Below, one piece after another: positions 51,682-61,283 of a DNA stretch of 64,000 nucleotides. A model generated the notes under the pieces. That model saw nothing but the letters and a program-made list of their open reading frames with translations. It was not told the origin of the DNA and did no database searches. Numbering within the stretch: position 1 is the stretch's first letter; every line of letters begins with the position of its first letter. Position numbers and translations under genes: made by a program. Source of the stretch: CAWVSB01 sp036960375 (GTDB taxonomy: Bacteria; Pseudomonadota; Gammaproteobacteria; Pseudomonadales; CAWVSB01); NCBI GenBank assembly GCA_036960375.1, contig JBALVY010000001.1, positions 124,001-188,000 of the forward strand, written 5' to 3'.

Positions 51682-52857
51682 ATGTCCGTAGGGAATAAAT
51701 TAGCCATATGTGCGCTGTCTGGCAGTCTGCTCTTTACTGCCGGCTGTGCTGTTAATCCGGTTACCGGTGAAAATGAGTTAAGCCTGGTCAGCGCACAACA
51801 GGAAGTTACCCTGGGTAGCCAGCAATACCTGCCTACCCAACAAAGCCAGGGTGGCCAATATTATCTGGACCCTGAGCTGACCTATTATGTTAATACCGTC
51901 GGCAAAGAATTAGCCGCCAAAAGTGGCAGACCAGATCTACCCTATGAATTTGTTGTTCTAAACAACTCTACACCTAACGCCTGGGCGCTACCCGGCGGCA
52001 AAATTGCCGTTAATCGTGGTTTATTGCTTGAACTTGAAGATGAGGCAGAGCTGGCCGCGGTGCTGGGTCACGAAATCACCCACGCAGCTGCGCGCCACAG
52101 CGCGCAGCAAATGAGCCAGCAAATGCTCATGGGCGTGGGGCTGGCAGCGCTTCAAGTGGCCACTGATGACACCCAATACGGCAATCTCATTCTGGGCAGC
52201 GCCGGACTAGGCGCTCAGATGATACAGGGCAAATACGGTCGGGACGCCGAGCGAGAGTCCGATTACTACGGGATGAGAGCCATGGCAGCGGTCGGCTACG
52301 ACCCACAGGGCGCGGTCGAGCTACAAGAGACCTTTGTTAAACTCTCCAAAGGACGAGACCAGGACTGGGTCAGTGGTTTATTCTCAACTCACCCCCCTTC
52401 GCAAGAGCGCGTCGATGCCAACAAGAAAACGGCTCAGGCTTTGCCCTCCGGTGGAGCACGCAACGAATCGGTCTATAATCGCCGTATTGCTAAAATACGC
52501 CACGACAAACCCGCCTATGATGCCTACGATAAGGGCATGGCGGCTCTGGCCAAAAAAGACTCTAAACAAGCACTCAAACTGGCAGAACGGGCTATTTCAT
52601 TACAGAAGCAGGAAAGCCAATTCCATGAACTGCGCGGCGCGGCACTGGAAGCACAAGGCCTGCAACAGAACGCGCTGAAGGCCTATGACAAAGCCATTGC
52701 ACTCAACAGCCAATATTACAGCCATTATCTATCGCGGGGTTTGTTACGCAAGGAACTCGGTGACAGCGCGGGCGCCAAAAAAGATCTCGAAGCCTCCAAC
52801 CGACTACTACCCACTTCGGCGGCACAGAGTAATTTAGGAGAATTGGCAGGTCATTAA
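51682..52857 (+). CDS. M48 family metalloprotease lipoprotein with TPRs
   Basis: A 391-residue lipoprotein (lipobox FTAGC, C22) beginning CAVNPVTGENELSLVS, usual for this M48 group. The zinc site is H130-E131-I-T-H134 with the third ligand in ERESDYYGMRAM near 195. The catalytic domain ends around 260, and TPR-like repeats fill ~285-385 (LAERAISLQKQESQFHELRG, YLSRGLLRKELGDSAGAK). It resembles BepA-type periplasmic quality-control proteases but is organised differently at the C-terminus. GGAG precedes the ATG. Confidence 0.9.
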   Translation: MSVGNKLAICALSGSLLFTAGCAVNPVTGENELSLVSAQQEVTLGSQQYLPTQQSQGGQYYLDPELTYYVNTVGKELAAKSGRPDLPYEFVVLNNSTPNAWALPGGKIAVNRGLLLELEDEAELAAVLGHEITHAAARHSAQQMSQQMLMGVGLAALQVATDDTQYGNLILGSAGLGAQMIQGKYGRDAERESDYYGMRAMAAVGYDPQGAVELQETFVKLSKGRDQDWVSGLFSTHPPSQERVDANKKTAQALPSGGARNESVYNRRIAKIRHDKPAYDAYDKGMAALAKKDSKQALKLAERAISLQKQESQFHELRGAALEAQGLQQNALKAYDKAIALNSQYYSHYLSRGLLRKELGDSAGAKKDLEASNRLLPTSAAQSNLGELAGH

Positions 52858-53053
52858 ACAGCTGACCATGAAACAGTCTCTGGCTGCCGGCAAACGAAGT
52901 AATACTCTGCGCAGCAACATTCCGGTTGATGCCAGCCAGGGCAGTCGTTATCAGGCGCGGGTAACCGCTTACCAATAACGACTCAATGGGGTCTGACCGC
53001 ATTGAAAACATGCGCTATAATCCTGAGCACACTAACAATAATGAACAGCTGTT

Positions 53054-53590
53054 ATGCCAGATTCCGAATCCGCTGCGCCAAAGTCAGGGATAATTGACCG
53101 TCTGACCACCCTTATTGGGAATGTTGCCGCCTGGCTGTCCATACTTATGGCTGTGATAACCGCTGCCGTAGTTGTCATGCGTTATGCCTTTGGTGAAGGC
53201 TCTATTGCCCTGCAAGAATCGATATTTTACCTGCATTCCGCTATTTTCATGCTCGGTGCGGCCTACGCGTTACATTGTGGCGCCCATGTTCGTGTTGACG
53301 TATTTTACCAGCGCTTTTCACCCTGCACCCAGGCCTGGGTCAATGCCATTGGTGGTGTCATATTCCTGCTTCCCCTGTGCGGATTTATCACACTGGTAAG
53401 CTGGGAGTTTGTGGTTAATGCCTGGCATATAAAAGAAGTCTCCCCTGATGCGGGAGGCCTGCCTTTTGTATTTCTACTGAAAACCTTAATTCCCATTCTG
53501 GGGGTGACGCTGGCACTTCAGGGCCTGGCCGACATCAGCCGACAGCTGAGCACGCTTAGCCGCCACTATGGGGACAATCAGCATGGTTGA
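53054..53590 (+). CDS. TRAP transporter small permease (DctQ)
   Basis: A 178-residue inner-membrane protein with four hydrophobic helices (about 20-42, 55-75, 92-115 and 134-155). The DctQ signature includes ALQESIFYLHSAIFMLGAAYAL and GAHVRVDVFYQRF. It forms the membrane domain with DctM for sodium-driven uptake of organic acids or related solutes. Its end overlaps the start of the large permease gene. The substrate is unknown. Confidence 0.92.
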   Translation: MPDSESAAPKSGIIDRLTTLIGNVAAWLSILMAVITAAVVVMRYAFGEGSIALQESIFYLHSAIFMLGAAYALHCGAHVRVDVFYQRFSPCTQAWVNAIGGVIFLLPLCGFITLVSWEFVVNAWHIKEVSPDAGGLPFVFLLKTLIPILGVTLALQGLADISRQLSTLSRHYGDNQHG

Positions 53591-54950
53591 GTTTGCCCCG
53601 CTAATTCTGTTCGCTGCAACCTGCTTATTGCTCATGGCTGGTTACCCGGTTGCATTTACCCTCGGCGGCAGCGCGCTGGCAGCCGCCGCTATCGGTATTA
53701 TGAGCGGCCATTTTGACGCCAACCTGTTGCTGGCCATGCCAAGCCGTATGTACGGCACCATGACCAACACGACACTCACGGCCGTGCCTTTGTTTGTACT
53801 GATGGGTATCATTCTGGAACGCTCGCGCATTGCCGAAGAGCTGCTCGAAGCCATGTCTCACGTGTTTGGTCGACTGCATGGCGGTCTTGCCATCTCCGTC
53901 GTCGTTGTCGGTGCACTGCTGGCCGCCAGCACTGGCATAGTCGGCGCAACCGTGGTCACCATGGGTATGATGTCATTACCCACCATGCTCAAGCGCGGCT
54001 ACGATCCAGACATTGCCTGCGGCACCATTTGCGCCACGGGGACATTAGGCCAGATAATCCCGCCATCCATCGCGCTGGTACTACTCGGCGATATACTGTC
54101 CAGTAGCTATCAGCAATCACAGTTGGCGATTGGCAATTTTACCCCCGACACCATATCGGTAGGCGACCTGTTTGTGGGGGCATTTATCCCCGGACTTATT
54201 CTGGTCGGCATGTATATTATCTACCTGAGTTTTACCGCCTGGCGCAAGCCAGACTCGATGCCCGCCGCAAAGGATGTAGCACCCGTTCCACTCGGCCAGC
54301 TACTGCGCGGACTGCTGCCCCCGCTGCTGCTTATTTTTGTGGTATTGGGCTCTATTTTAACTGGTGCCGCCACCCCCACAGAGGCTGCTGGTGTCGGCGC
54401 AGTCGGTGCGGCTTTATTAGCCGTATATAAACGCCAATTATCGCTGATCATGTTACACAAGGTGGCCAAAAGCACTTTAGAAATTACCGCCATGGTGTTC
54501 ATGATACTAATAGGTGCTGCGGTATTTTCGCTGGTTTTCAGAGGTTTTGGCGGCGATCACCTAATAGCTGACCTGTTCGCAGACCTGCCAGGCGGCGTTT
54601 TGGCGGCAACCGTAGTGGTCATGCTGGTCATTTTCCTGCTCGGTTTTATTCTCGATTTTATCGAAATCACTTACGTCGTAGTGCCTATTGTTGCCCCCAT
54701 TTTGCTGGCGATGGGCCTGGACCCGCTTTGGCTTGGCATTATGATTGCTGTTAATCTACAAACCTCCTTCTTGACGCCTCCCTTTGGCTTTGCATTGTTT
54801 TATTTACGCGGTGTTGCGCCAGCAGAAATACCCACCAGCGCCATATACCGCGGGGTTATACCGTTTATTGGCCTACAACTATTGCTGATGCTTATACTGT
54901 CTATCTGGCCGGGCCTAGTCACATGGCTACCAAATCTGGTTTACAATTGA
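53583..54950 (+). CDS. TRAP transporter large permease (DctM)
   Basis: A 455-residue permease with about eleven to twelve helices and the DctM landmarks GYPVAFTLGGSAL, STGIVGATVVTMGMMSLPTML, CATGTLGQIIPPSIALVLLG, GAATPTEAAGVGAVGA and LQTSFLTPPFGFALFYLRG. GGGGACA upstream selects ATG 53583 over the in-frame ATG at 53568, giving the usual MVEFAPLILF start. No DctP or TAXI binding-protein gene lies next to the pair. Confidence 0.93.
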   Translation: MVEFAPLILFAATCLLLMAGYPVAFTLGGSALAAAAIGIMSGHFDANLLLAMPSRMYGTMTNTTLTAVPLFVLMGIILERSRIAEELLEAMSHVFGRLHGGLAISVVVVGALLAASTGIVGATVVTMGMMSLPTMLKRGYDPDIACGTICATGTLGQIIPPSIALVLLGDILSSSYQQSQLAIGNFTPDTISVGDLFVGAFIPGLILVGMYIIYLSFTAWRKPDSMPAAKDVAPVPLGQLLRGLLPPLLLIFVVLGSILTGAATPTEAAGVGAVGAALLAVYKRQLSLIMLHKVAKSTLEITAMVFMILIGAAVFSLVFRGFGGDHLIADLFADLPGGVLAATVVVMLVIFLLGFILDFIEITYVVVPIVAPILLAMGLDPLWLGIMIAVNLQTSFLTPPFGFALFYLRGVAPAEIPTSAIYRGVIPFIGLQLLLMLILSIWPGLVTWLPNLVYN

Positions 54951-54981
54951 TACCAATCACCCAACCTAAGGTTAATACGCC

Positions 54982-55374
54982 ATGAGCGAGATTGACGATT
55001 CACCACTACCGGGCGGAACGCTGTCCCTGCAAACGATTGCTATGCCGGCCGATACTAACGCGCACGGCGATATTTTTGGCGGTTGGCTGGTATCACAAAT
55101 GGATCTTGCAGGCATGTTAGCGGCCTCCAGAGAGGCCCGCGGCCGCGTAGCCACTGTATCCATCGACGGTATGAGCTTTATGGTTCCCGTTAAAGTGGGA
55201 GCCGTAGTGAGCTGTTATACCGAGGTCTCCGCCGTGGGTCGCAGCTCAATTGAGGTCACGGTTGAAGTCTGGGCTTACTATGTCGAGACGGATGAACAGA
55301 TGAAAGTGACCGAGGGGAATTTCGTTTTTGTCGCCATCGATAAAAACGGCCGCACTCGCGCTGTGGCGCAATAA
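54982..55374 (+). CDS. yciA: YciA-type acyl-CoA thioesterase
   Basis: A 130-residue hotdog-fold thioesterase hydrolysing acyl-CoA esters in the cytoplasm. Segments LSLQTIAMPADTNAHGDIFGGWLVSQMDLAG (read as motif around 13-42, with the catalytic D in NAHGDIFGGW) and TVSIDGMSFMVPVKVG are typical of YciA. It lies 31 bp after the TRAP permease gene on the same strand; a functional link is not evident. Confidence 0.9.
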   Translation: MSEIDDSPLPGGTLSLQTIAMPADTNAHGDIFGGWLVSQMDLAGMLAASREARGRVATVSIDGMSFMVPVKVGAVVSCYTEVSAVGRSSIEVTVEVWAYYVETDEQMKVTEGNFVFVAIDKNGRTRAVAQ

Positions 55375-55395
55375 CAAACTCTAGACGCTCCATTT

Positions 55396-55415
55396 GCCGG
55401 GCTTCCCTGCCCGGC
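55396..55415. terminator. Hairpin between convergent yciA and MBL genes
   Basis: Perfect seven-base-pair stem GCCGGGC/GCCCGGC with a six-base loop, centred between the two convergent stops. It lacks a T tract on either side, so it may be a weak terminator or an mRNA 3'-end stabiliser. Confidence 0.45.
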
Positions 55416-55426
55416 GGTAATATGCA

Positions 55427-56827
55427 TTAATTTTGCGCTGGCACCAAAGCCTCTTCAGTAACCACAATAAGGCGTCGTAAATAGTCCTTTTCGTAGCTGT
55501 TATGGGTCACCGTAACGGCATGCTCAAGTAATTGCTCCAGCGCCTGCTTGCGCAGAAGCAAAGCATCACGGTTGGTTTCGTCCGCCGCCAGCACAATTTC
55601 CAGATAATGTAGCGCTTCAACCGACTCTTGCTGATCCACATGAGACTTAGCCCTGGCAAGTAACGCATCAGTACCTGCAAGCTCGGCAAGATCGGCATAG
55701 ATGTTACGAACCGGTATCGGATACAACTCGGTGATACTGTCAAAATGAAACCAGGTCGCATAGTACTCCCAAATACTCTTGACTCCCCACGATACACGTC
55801 CGTGCTCCTGAGTCAGCTCCAATTCGGCAGGCAAGCGGATCTCTTGCATCAACTGGTAAACCGTTTTTCCGGCGTTCATGCCCGCCACTACCTCATCGTG
55901 TACATACTGCGTGGCATCACGAATCAGTATCATCGATGCTTTGAGGTTCTCTTTACCTTTTATCGGATCGTGGTGCGAGGGAACAATCATCTCCGGCGCC
56001 AGTGCAATTAACTTGTCAAGCGAGGCGATATATTCAATAGGCTTGCGAACTTTTTCACCGCGCATGGTAAAGATATTAGGAAACTGAGGAAACAAGGGTC
56101 CAAAAAAATCACCACTGAATAGGATTTTTTGTTGCGGCAACCACAGGCTGATATTGTCCGCGCCCTCGGCGCCGGGCGTAGATAACACCTCGAATTGAAC
56201 ACCGCCCAACTCAAATTTGTAATCATTCTCGTCTACCAGAATATCGGGCTCTACGCCGCCATAACGAAACATCGCGTTTTGGGTTGGCTCCTCTGGCAAC
56301 CAGGGAAACACCGTACGATTACGTCTCCACAGATAGGGCTCCAGCTCAGTGAGATAACGCTGTTCTTCAACAAATTCCCGGTGAGTGACCACCTTGGTAC
56401 CGTCTTCTAACCAAAAACGAGTACCGCTGGCGTGATCAGCATGGGAGTGACTGAGAATAATGGAATGGACCGGTTCGGCGCTTACCTCCTTCAGCAAGCG
56501 CAGCTGCTTGGCCGCCTGAATCGATATACCGCTATCAAACAGGACATTACCTTCACTGGTCACTATCATATGAGTATTAGCAATACCTGTTGCCTGATAG
56601 ACGTTGTCAGCCAACTGCCTGACTTCAATCGGGATTTTATGAAAACCTCCCGCCACGTCATCGCCCATATTACGTGTGGCAATATTGCCGACTATTTCAG
56701 CCGTTTTTAGCTCGGCCGACTTTTTTATGCTCTCGCCACCTATCAGCCAGACCAACAAACCAGCCACTAGCAGAACGATAAGCAAAACCACCAGCTTACT
56801 CATCCCTTTTTGGGTCGTATAATTCAT
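55427..56827 (-). CDS. MBL-fold hydrolase with alkylsulfatase-like dimerisation region
   Basis: A 466-residue membrane-anchored protein. A hydrophobic helix (about 11-29) precedes a metallo-beta-lactamase domain with H127-S-H129-A-D131-H132 and a later FSGDFFGPLFP and PSHHDPI. The C-terminal ~150 residues (WEYYATWFHFDS, LYPIPVRNIYADLAELAG, RDALLLRKQALEQL) resemble the alkyl-sulfatase dimerisation domain of SdsA-type enzymes, but the SCP2-like third domain is missing. Hydrolysis of a sulfate or another ester is possible. GAGGAG seven bases upstream fixes ATG 56827. It is 23 bp downstream of the DUF3604 gene and probably co-transcribed. Confidence 0.82.
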   Translation of the reverse strand: MNYTTQKGMSKLVVLLIVLLVAGLLVWLIGGESIKKSAELKTAEIVGNIATRNMGDDVAGGFHKIPIEVRQLADNVYQATGIANTHMIVTSEGNVLFDSGISIQAAKQLRLLKEVSAEPVHSIILSHSHADHASGTRFWLEDGTKVVTHREFVEEQRYLTELEPYLWRRNRTVFPWLPEEPTQNAMFRYGGVEPDILVDENDYKFELGGVQFEVLSTPGAEGADNISLWLPQQKILFSGDFFGPLFPQFPNIFTMRGEKVRKPIEYIASLDKLIALAPEMIVPSHHDPIKGKENLKASMILIRDATQYVHDEVVAGMNAGKTVYQLMQEIRLPAELELTQEHGRVSWGVKSIWEYYATWFHFDSITELYPIPVRNIYADLAELAGTDALLARAKSHVDQQESVEALHYLEIVLAADETNRDALLLRKQALEQLLEHAVTVTHNSYEKDYLRRLIVVTEEALVPAQN

Positions 56828-56850
56828 TCTATTACTCCTCATTTTAAAAT

Positions 56851-59076
56851 TCAGACCGGGTCAACAAAAATAGGGGACGACCAGGCTCGTTCTTCATTTG
56901 GCGCAAGGCAAGCATCATCGGCATCGGTGCGGTAGTCTCCGTAGCAGGGGTCAACCTTGATACAGTTACCTTCATCATCAAGTTCACAGCGCAAACCTCC
57001 GGCATTTATAGCCGGCGATGGCTCCTGAATGGCCCGTGCGTAATAGGCCGCAGTACGGCCAAGATCTTGCCAGCCGTCATCACTAAACTCCACACTGCAA
57101 CCCTCTCCCGTGTCGGCACAGGGAATCACCCGCCAGGGGTCTTCAATCAAATCACCAATCACTTCGCCCGCATCTTGTTGCGGCATAATACGCACAATTT
57201 CGATACGATCAATTTTTTTCCGTTCAGTTGATGGGTTGTAACATTCGTTACGACACAGCTGCTGCATTCGGTCTGCACCCAAGCTGCTCTCGGTGTATTC
57301 GGGACAGCCGGGCTTCTGCTTGAAGGCGCCCGCAGCGCTGACCCGAAACACCGGTGTTTGTTCTAGTGAAACCTCAGAACCCATTGGGTGGCGAAGCTCG
57401 CCCTGCATCAGATCAAACCACAATAAAATTCGGTCGCCAGAGGTGGCATAGACTTCTTTGCGTTTTAGCGATGACCAGATATCTTGCCGGCCTCGACTAT
57501 CGCTGTGCGCCGCGACCAGGCCACCCGTCATCCAGAACGAGCCCTGGCGTTCCATATTACGTTTGCGATTCAAATTGACTTTGACATCCGGGCCCATCGC
57601 CACTGAACGCGCTTCGGGCTCACGACTGTCACTGGTATTACGAGACAGTGATTTATCTCTGGGGCCATTCGATTCCGTCATCGCCAGCCGGTCAAATTCT
57701 TTATAACCGGTTCCCGGACGACTACGATGATTATCACTGGAACCGATAAAACCCCAGCGAAAATGCCTCGGCGCCTCGGGCTGATCGAAATTAGCCTTGG
57801 CCAACGCATACTGACTGGTAGTCCCAGGACGAATTTTAAAAGTTGGATTAAAACAATCGGTACACTGACCGCAGTTCAGCCAATCTGCAACCTGGGCACC
57901 GGGAACCGTCAGGTGTCCGGAAATACCCGCATCAACATAATTTTGTTGTGCCTCTGTTTGCCGCGCATCACATTCGGCGGCACCCAAACTCTCTGAATCG
58001 CAGCGCTGGCGAATGATTTCTCCTGCACGATGACAACAAGGCTGAAAGCCCTCGCCCGGTAAAGGGCACGTGCGCGTACCATCTGTGGCCACATCAACCG
58101 CTCGCCATGAGCGGTATTCTTCGCTGTTTCCATGTCCGGAATAGATTTCCACCAAAAACTGACGTAATGGGTCGTCCATCTTTGCTGCAACTTGTTTGTC
58201 CCAACTGGTGGTCGGTGGCGTATTCATACCCCAGGCATTGCCATGCGGTATCACGATGCTATCAAAGCCCCATTGATCGAGTTTAGTAAACAGCTCCGCC
58301 GGACTATAGGCTTCTTCAATACAGTCACTGGGTAGGTCTCTGACATCAATACCGCGTTCACATTTGGGGGTGTCATCAATCGCCTGATAGTAGCTGCCGA
58401 TGCCCAGGTAGAGGTCACGATTGGGGAAATCTTTCACCGCCAGCATCAGCTGCGCGGCCTTACCCAAGGGTGCTTTGCCCAGTTGATCTCGCGGCGCGGC
58501 AATCGGTCTATTCGGTACCAAAGCTTCATCCGTGTCTAAAAAGTAGACGTTTTTATGTCCATAGTGTTTGGCTGGATCCGTATCTACATGACTCCATTCC
58601 CAACCCAGAAAAGACACCAGGTCCGGATTATCGGTATCACCAGCCACCGCATTACACTGCCGAATGGCGTCTTTAGTTGCCATCCAGCGCTCGGGCGTTA
58701 CTCCCTCGGCGTGATCGTTAATACTCCAAAAATCGAGCGCCGAACAATAGCGAGCGAAGTCGCAGGCATCTGCCGGCGGATGTAAACCACCACCACCCAT
58801 TAACGGCATAGAGGTAATAAAGGCATCGGTGGAAAACGCACTGTGGACGTGTAAATCACCAAACAGAATCTGCTTACTACTGAGGACATCAAGCTCATCT
58901 CTGGGCGCTAATTGGGCGTCGCCCTTGGCCAGCACCGATGAGTCCGGCAGTGCCTGATCAGTCACCACACCACCGTCTAAATCTAATTCACAAGCTGTCA
59001 GCGCCAGCAAACAAACAGCTATAGTCAGAAAACGTCCTATTTTCCAAGCCGGTTTTCTATTGTGGATAGTACGCAT
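56851..59076 (-). CDS. DUF3604 family lipoprotein
   Basis: A 741-residue lipoprotein precursor (lipobox ALTAC) of the DUF3604 family, common in marine gammaproteobacteria. The N-terminal FGDLHVHSAFSTDAF carries the HxH of a PHP-like metal site, with DFWSINDHAEG, FLGWEWSHVD, VIPHGNAWGMN and FIGSSDNHRSRPGTGYKE supplying further histidine/aspartate ligands. A metal-dependent hydrolase is likely; the substrate is unknown. Many cysteines occur in the mature part (CPLPGEGFQPCCHR, NCGQCTDCFN), suggesting disulfides. ATG 59076 is chosen over TTG 59082 from GAGGAG spacing. It heads an operon with the MBL gene. Confidence 0.87.
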   Translation of the reverse strand: MRTIHNRKPAWKIGRFLTIAVCLLALTACELDLDGGVVTDQALPDSSVLAKGDAQLAPRDELDVLSSKQILFGDLHVHSAFSTDAFITSMPLMGGGGLHPPADACDFARYCSALDFWSINDHAEGVTPERWMATKDAIRQCNAVAGDTDNPDLVSFLGWEWSHVDTDPAKHYGHKNVYFLDTDEALVPNRPIAAPRDQLGKAPLGKAAQLMLAVKDFPNRDLYLGIGSYYQAIDDTPKCERGIDVRDLPSDCIEEAYSPAELFTKLDQWGFDSIVIPHGNAWGMNTPPTTSWDKQVAAKMDDPLRQFLVEIYSGHGNSEEYRSWRAVDVATDGTRTCPLPGEGFQPCCHRAGEIIRQRCDSESLGAAECDARQTEAQQNYVDAGISGHLTVPGAQVADWLNCGQCTDCFNPTFKIRPGTTSQYALAKANFDQPEAPRHFRWGFIGSSDNHRSRPGTGYKEFDRLAMTESNGPRDKSLSRNTSDSREPEARSVAMGPDVKVNLNRKRNMERQGSFWMTGGLVAAHSDSRGRQDIWSSLKRKEVYATSGDRILLWFDLMQGELRHPMGSEVSLEQTPVFRVSAAGAFKQKPGCPEYTESSLGADRMQQLCRNECYNPSTERKKIDRIEIVRIMPQQDAGEVIGDLIEDPWRVIPCADTGEGCSVEFSDDGWQDLGRTAAYYARAIQEPSPAINAGGLRCELDDEGNCIKVDPCYGDYRTDADDACLAPNEERAWSSPIFVDPV

Positions 59077-59133
59077 TGCCAATATCTCCTCGCCGGTCTA
59101 GCCTGTATCCAAACAGATACAGGAGTTCTCTCT

Positions 59134-59607
59134 GTGAAATACGCTCTGCCGCTTATCGCCAGTATAGTCGCCCTTGGCGCTTGTAGCTCACCATCGAACG
59201 ATACACCCATTACCGCAGCCAACCTGCCGCTGATGTGCCAGCAACAGGAATGGCAGCTGGTCAGCATGACTAGTAATGGCAGTGACCGTGCCTTATCAGC
59301 CGAAACCCGTTCGACTCCCAGTTTCAGCTGCGACGAAAAGACTCGCGTCGTAGGCATGGCCTCAATTAATCGCTATTTTGGCGACCTTGAGGTTGGCGCC
59401 GACGGCAAACTCAACTGGCCAGGCCCGGGCTTTGCATCAACCATGATGGCCGGACCACCAGAGCTGATGGATCAGGAGCGTGATTATTTCGCAACGCTCA
59501 CTCAAACCAGTCAGGCCTCCGTCAAGGGTGATGTGTTGATTCTCAGCAATAGCGATAACAGCCAGCAGCTGCACTTCTCTTTAAACCATCCAAAACCAGC
59601 CGGCTAG
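59134..59607 (+). CDS. META-domain lipoprotein (HslJ-like)
   Basis: A 157-residue lipoprotein: the signal VKYALPLIASIVALGAC ends in a lipobox, and the mature part resembles a META domain (EWQLVSM, FSCDEKTRVVGMASINRYFG, WPGPGFASTMMAGPPELMDQERDYFATL). META proteins occur as HslJ-like outer-membrane lipoproteins linked to stress tolerance. The GTG at 59134 with AGGAG eight bases upstream is the start; the longer frame runs antisense into the DUF3604 promoter region. It is divergent from DUF3604. Confidence 0.82.
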   Translation: MKYALPLIASIVALGACSSPSNDTPITAANLPLMCQQQEWQLVSMTSNGSDRALSAETRSTPSFSCDEKTRVVGMASINRYFGDLEVGADGKLNWPGPGFASTMMAGPPELMDQERDYFATLTQTSQASVKGDVLILSNSDNSQQLHFSLNHPKPAG

Positions 59608-61076
59608 CCAGCTTGTCTCACTGCTCGACTAGCGGCAGCCTCGCCCGCACGGCGGCCAAAAAAGGTCGCCTCACCAATACAGGTGCCACTGGAATAACCG
59701 GCTCCATCCTGGGCAATATTCGAAGCGCAAGCCCCTGCTGCGTATAAACCGCTAACAGCTACCGTGGTGTTTTCGGCTAGCACCTCACCTGCACTTGATA
59801 CCCTTAAACCACCCAAGGTAAAACCGACATAGACGGATTTGCCAACACTGCATTGCAGTGCTGCATAAGGTGGCTGATCCAGTACTTGCAGCCAATCTTT
59901 ATATTTATGTTGCTCGGGGTCTTCGCCGTTGGCGGCATGTCGATTATAAGATTCCAGTGTCGATTGCAGAGAGCCGACCGGCAATTTCAACTCAGACTCC
60001 ATCTCTACCACGGTTTCCCAGGCATCAATCAACTCTTGCAGCTGCAGCTCAGGCCGGCCAAAAGTCGCGTTATCGCAGATGAGATAAGCGATACCTTCAG
60101 GCTGCTCAATGCAAGCAGATGCGGTGCGTGCGTGATAAGAGTCCTCGTTGATAAAACGCTGTCCATCCCGGTTCACCAAAATACCCTTGAGCAGGTTCTC
60201 TGGCGGATAAAACGGCGAGGTTAACAAGGCACCATCCATATGAACCGCCTCACCACCTACAGCCAGCCCCATATTGATAGCGCCGCCATCATCATTGGGA
60301 TTTCCTTGTTTATACGCGGTAGGGCTCGCCAGCCGAGGACAGTATTGTTCCAGCATGGCCTGATTCATCGCGAACCCGCCAGCCGCCAGAATTACGCCGC
60401 CGCGAGCTTTAACAAAACGCGCGTCCTTAAAACAGGTATAGCGCACACCCACGACCTGCCCGTTGTCATCAACCACCAGATTTTTAACATTGGCATCGAA
60501 CTGAAATTTGACCCCAACAGCCTCTGCTTTGGCAGTGAGATACTGCATAACCAGAGCACCACCCTCGCTGCCTTCTTTTTCAACTTTGTGCCCCCGCGGG
60601 GCGGGTTTTGCTTTAGTAGAGACCGGCCAGACTTTCTCATTGCCAGACCATATCAAACACTCGTCGGTAGGTTGTTCAAAATGCTTCTTGCGATAGAAGC
60701 CGTCATTGAAAGGCACGCCTTGTGCAACCAGCCAATTAAAATGATCGACGCTGTGTTCACAATACAGCCGAATTTTTTCTTCTTCCGGCTCGGGTGTATT
60801 GGCCATCAGGTAATTAAACATGTCCTCGGCGCTATCTTCGATGCCATTTGCCAATTGCGGCCGGGTTCCACCGCCCAAATAAAAATGACCGGTTGCTGCA
60901 CAGGTTGTCCCGCTGACTCCACTGGCTCGCTCAAGTACCAATACACTGGCGCCAGCCTCCGCTGCCTCTATTGCAGCACAAGAGCCTGCGGCCCCAAAAC
61001 CCACTACCAGCACGTCTGCTTCATCATGCCAGCGTTCAATCTGCGCCAAAGCTATTGGCGTATAAGACTCGGTCAT
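59604..61076 (-). CDS. FAD-dependent dehydrogenase, ketosteroid-dehydrogenase/fumarate-reductase type
   Basis: A 490-residue flavoprotein of the FAD_binding_2 family. The dinucleotide motif VLVVGFGAAGSCAAIEAAE lies near residue 22, the family turn SGTTCAATGHFYLGGGTRPQ near 55, and the C-terminal AAGACASNIAQDGAGYSSG at the FAD site. The domain layout fits 3-ketosteroid dehydrogenases (Delta1 or Delta4(5alpha)) and related enoate reductases. The exact substrate is not determinable. A role in steroid or terpenoid breakdown is possible but no other steroid gene is adjacent. Its end overlaps the convergent META gene by four bases. Confidence 0.87.
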   Translation of the reverse strand: MTESYTPIALAQIERWHDEADVLVVGFGAAGSCAAIEAAEAGASVLVLERASGVSGTTCAATGHFYLGGGTRPQLANGIEDSAEDMFNYLMANTPEPEEEKIRLYCEHSVDHFNWLVAQGVPFNDGFYRKKHFEQPTDECLIWSGNEKVWPVSTKAKPAPRGHKVEKEGSEGGALVMQYLTAKAEAVGVKFQFDANVKNLVVDDNGQVVGVRYTCFKDARFVKARGGVILAAGGFAMNQAMLEQYCPRLASPTAYKQGNPNDDGGAINMGLAVGGEAVHMDGALLTSPFYPPENLLKGILVNRDGQRFINEDSYHARTASACIEQPEGIAYLICDNATFGRPELQLQELIDAWETVVEMESELKLPVGSLQSTLESYNRHAANGEDPEQHKYKDWLQVLDQPPYAALQCSVGKSVYVGFTLGGLRVSSAGEVLAENTTVAVSGLYAAGACASNIAQDGAGYSSGTCIGEATFFGRRAGEAAASRAVRQAG

Positions 61077-61234
61077 GTCCGGCCCTCGGGGTCGATCGTT
61101 ATTTAGTGATGCCCATCATAATAGGCCCAACAACCGAGAGGCGTTACCGTGCGTTAATCGATAACAGCGCGTGGCGGGTGAACAGGTATCGTCCACGGCC
61201 AAGTAGATATGCCGATTCTTAGTAAAACCCAGAC

Positions 61235-61259
61235 AAAAAAAGAGCCGCGAAGCGGCTCT
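61235..61259 (-). terminator. Rho-independent terminator of the cytochrome c5 gene
   Basis: Stem AGAGCCGC/GCGGCTCT with loop GAA (61241-61259). On the minus strand it ends in seven T residues (complement of 61235-61241). It lies 24 bp past the cytochrome stop codon. Confidence 0.9.
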
Positions 61260-61283
61260 TTGTCTTATTACTGCGTGGCAATA

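Noticed and set aside
52868..52978. A 36-codon plus-strand frame between the M48 protease and TRAP genes
   Set aside because: It has no clear ribosome-binding site and its sequence is not recognisable. It could be a small gene or a relic, but the support is too weak to annotate.
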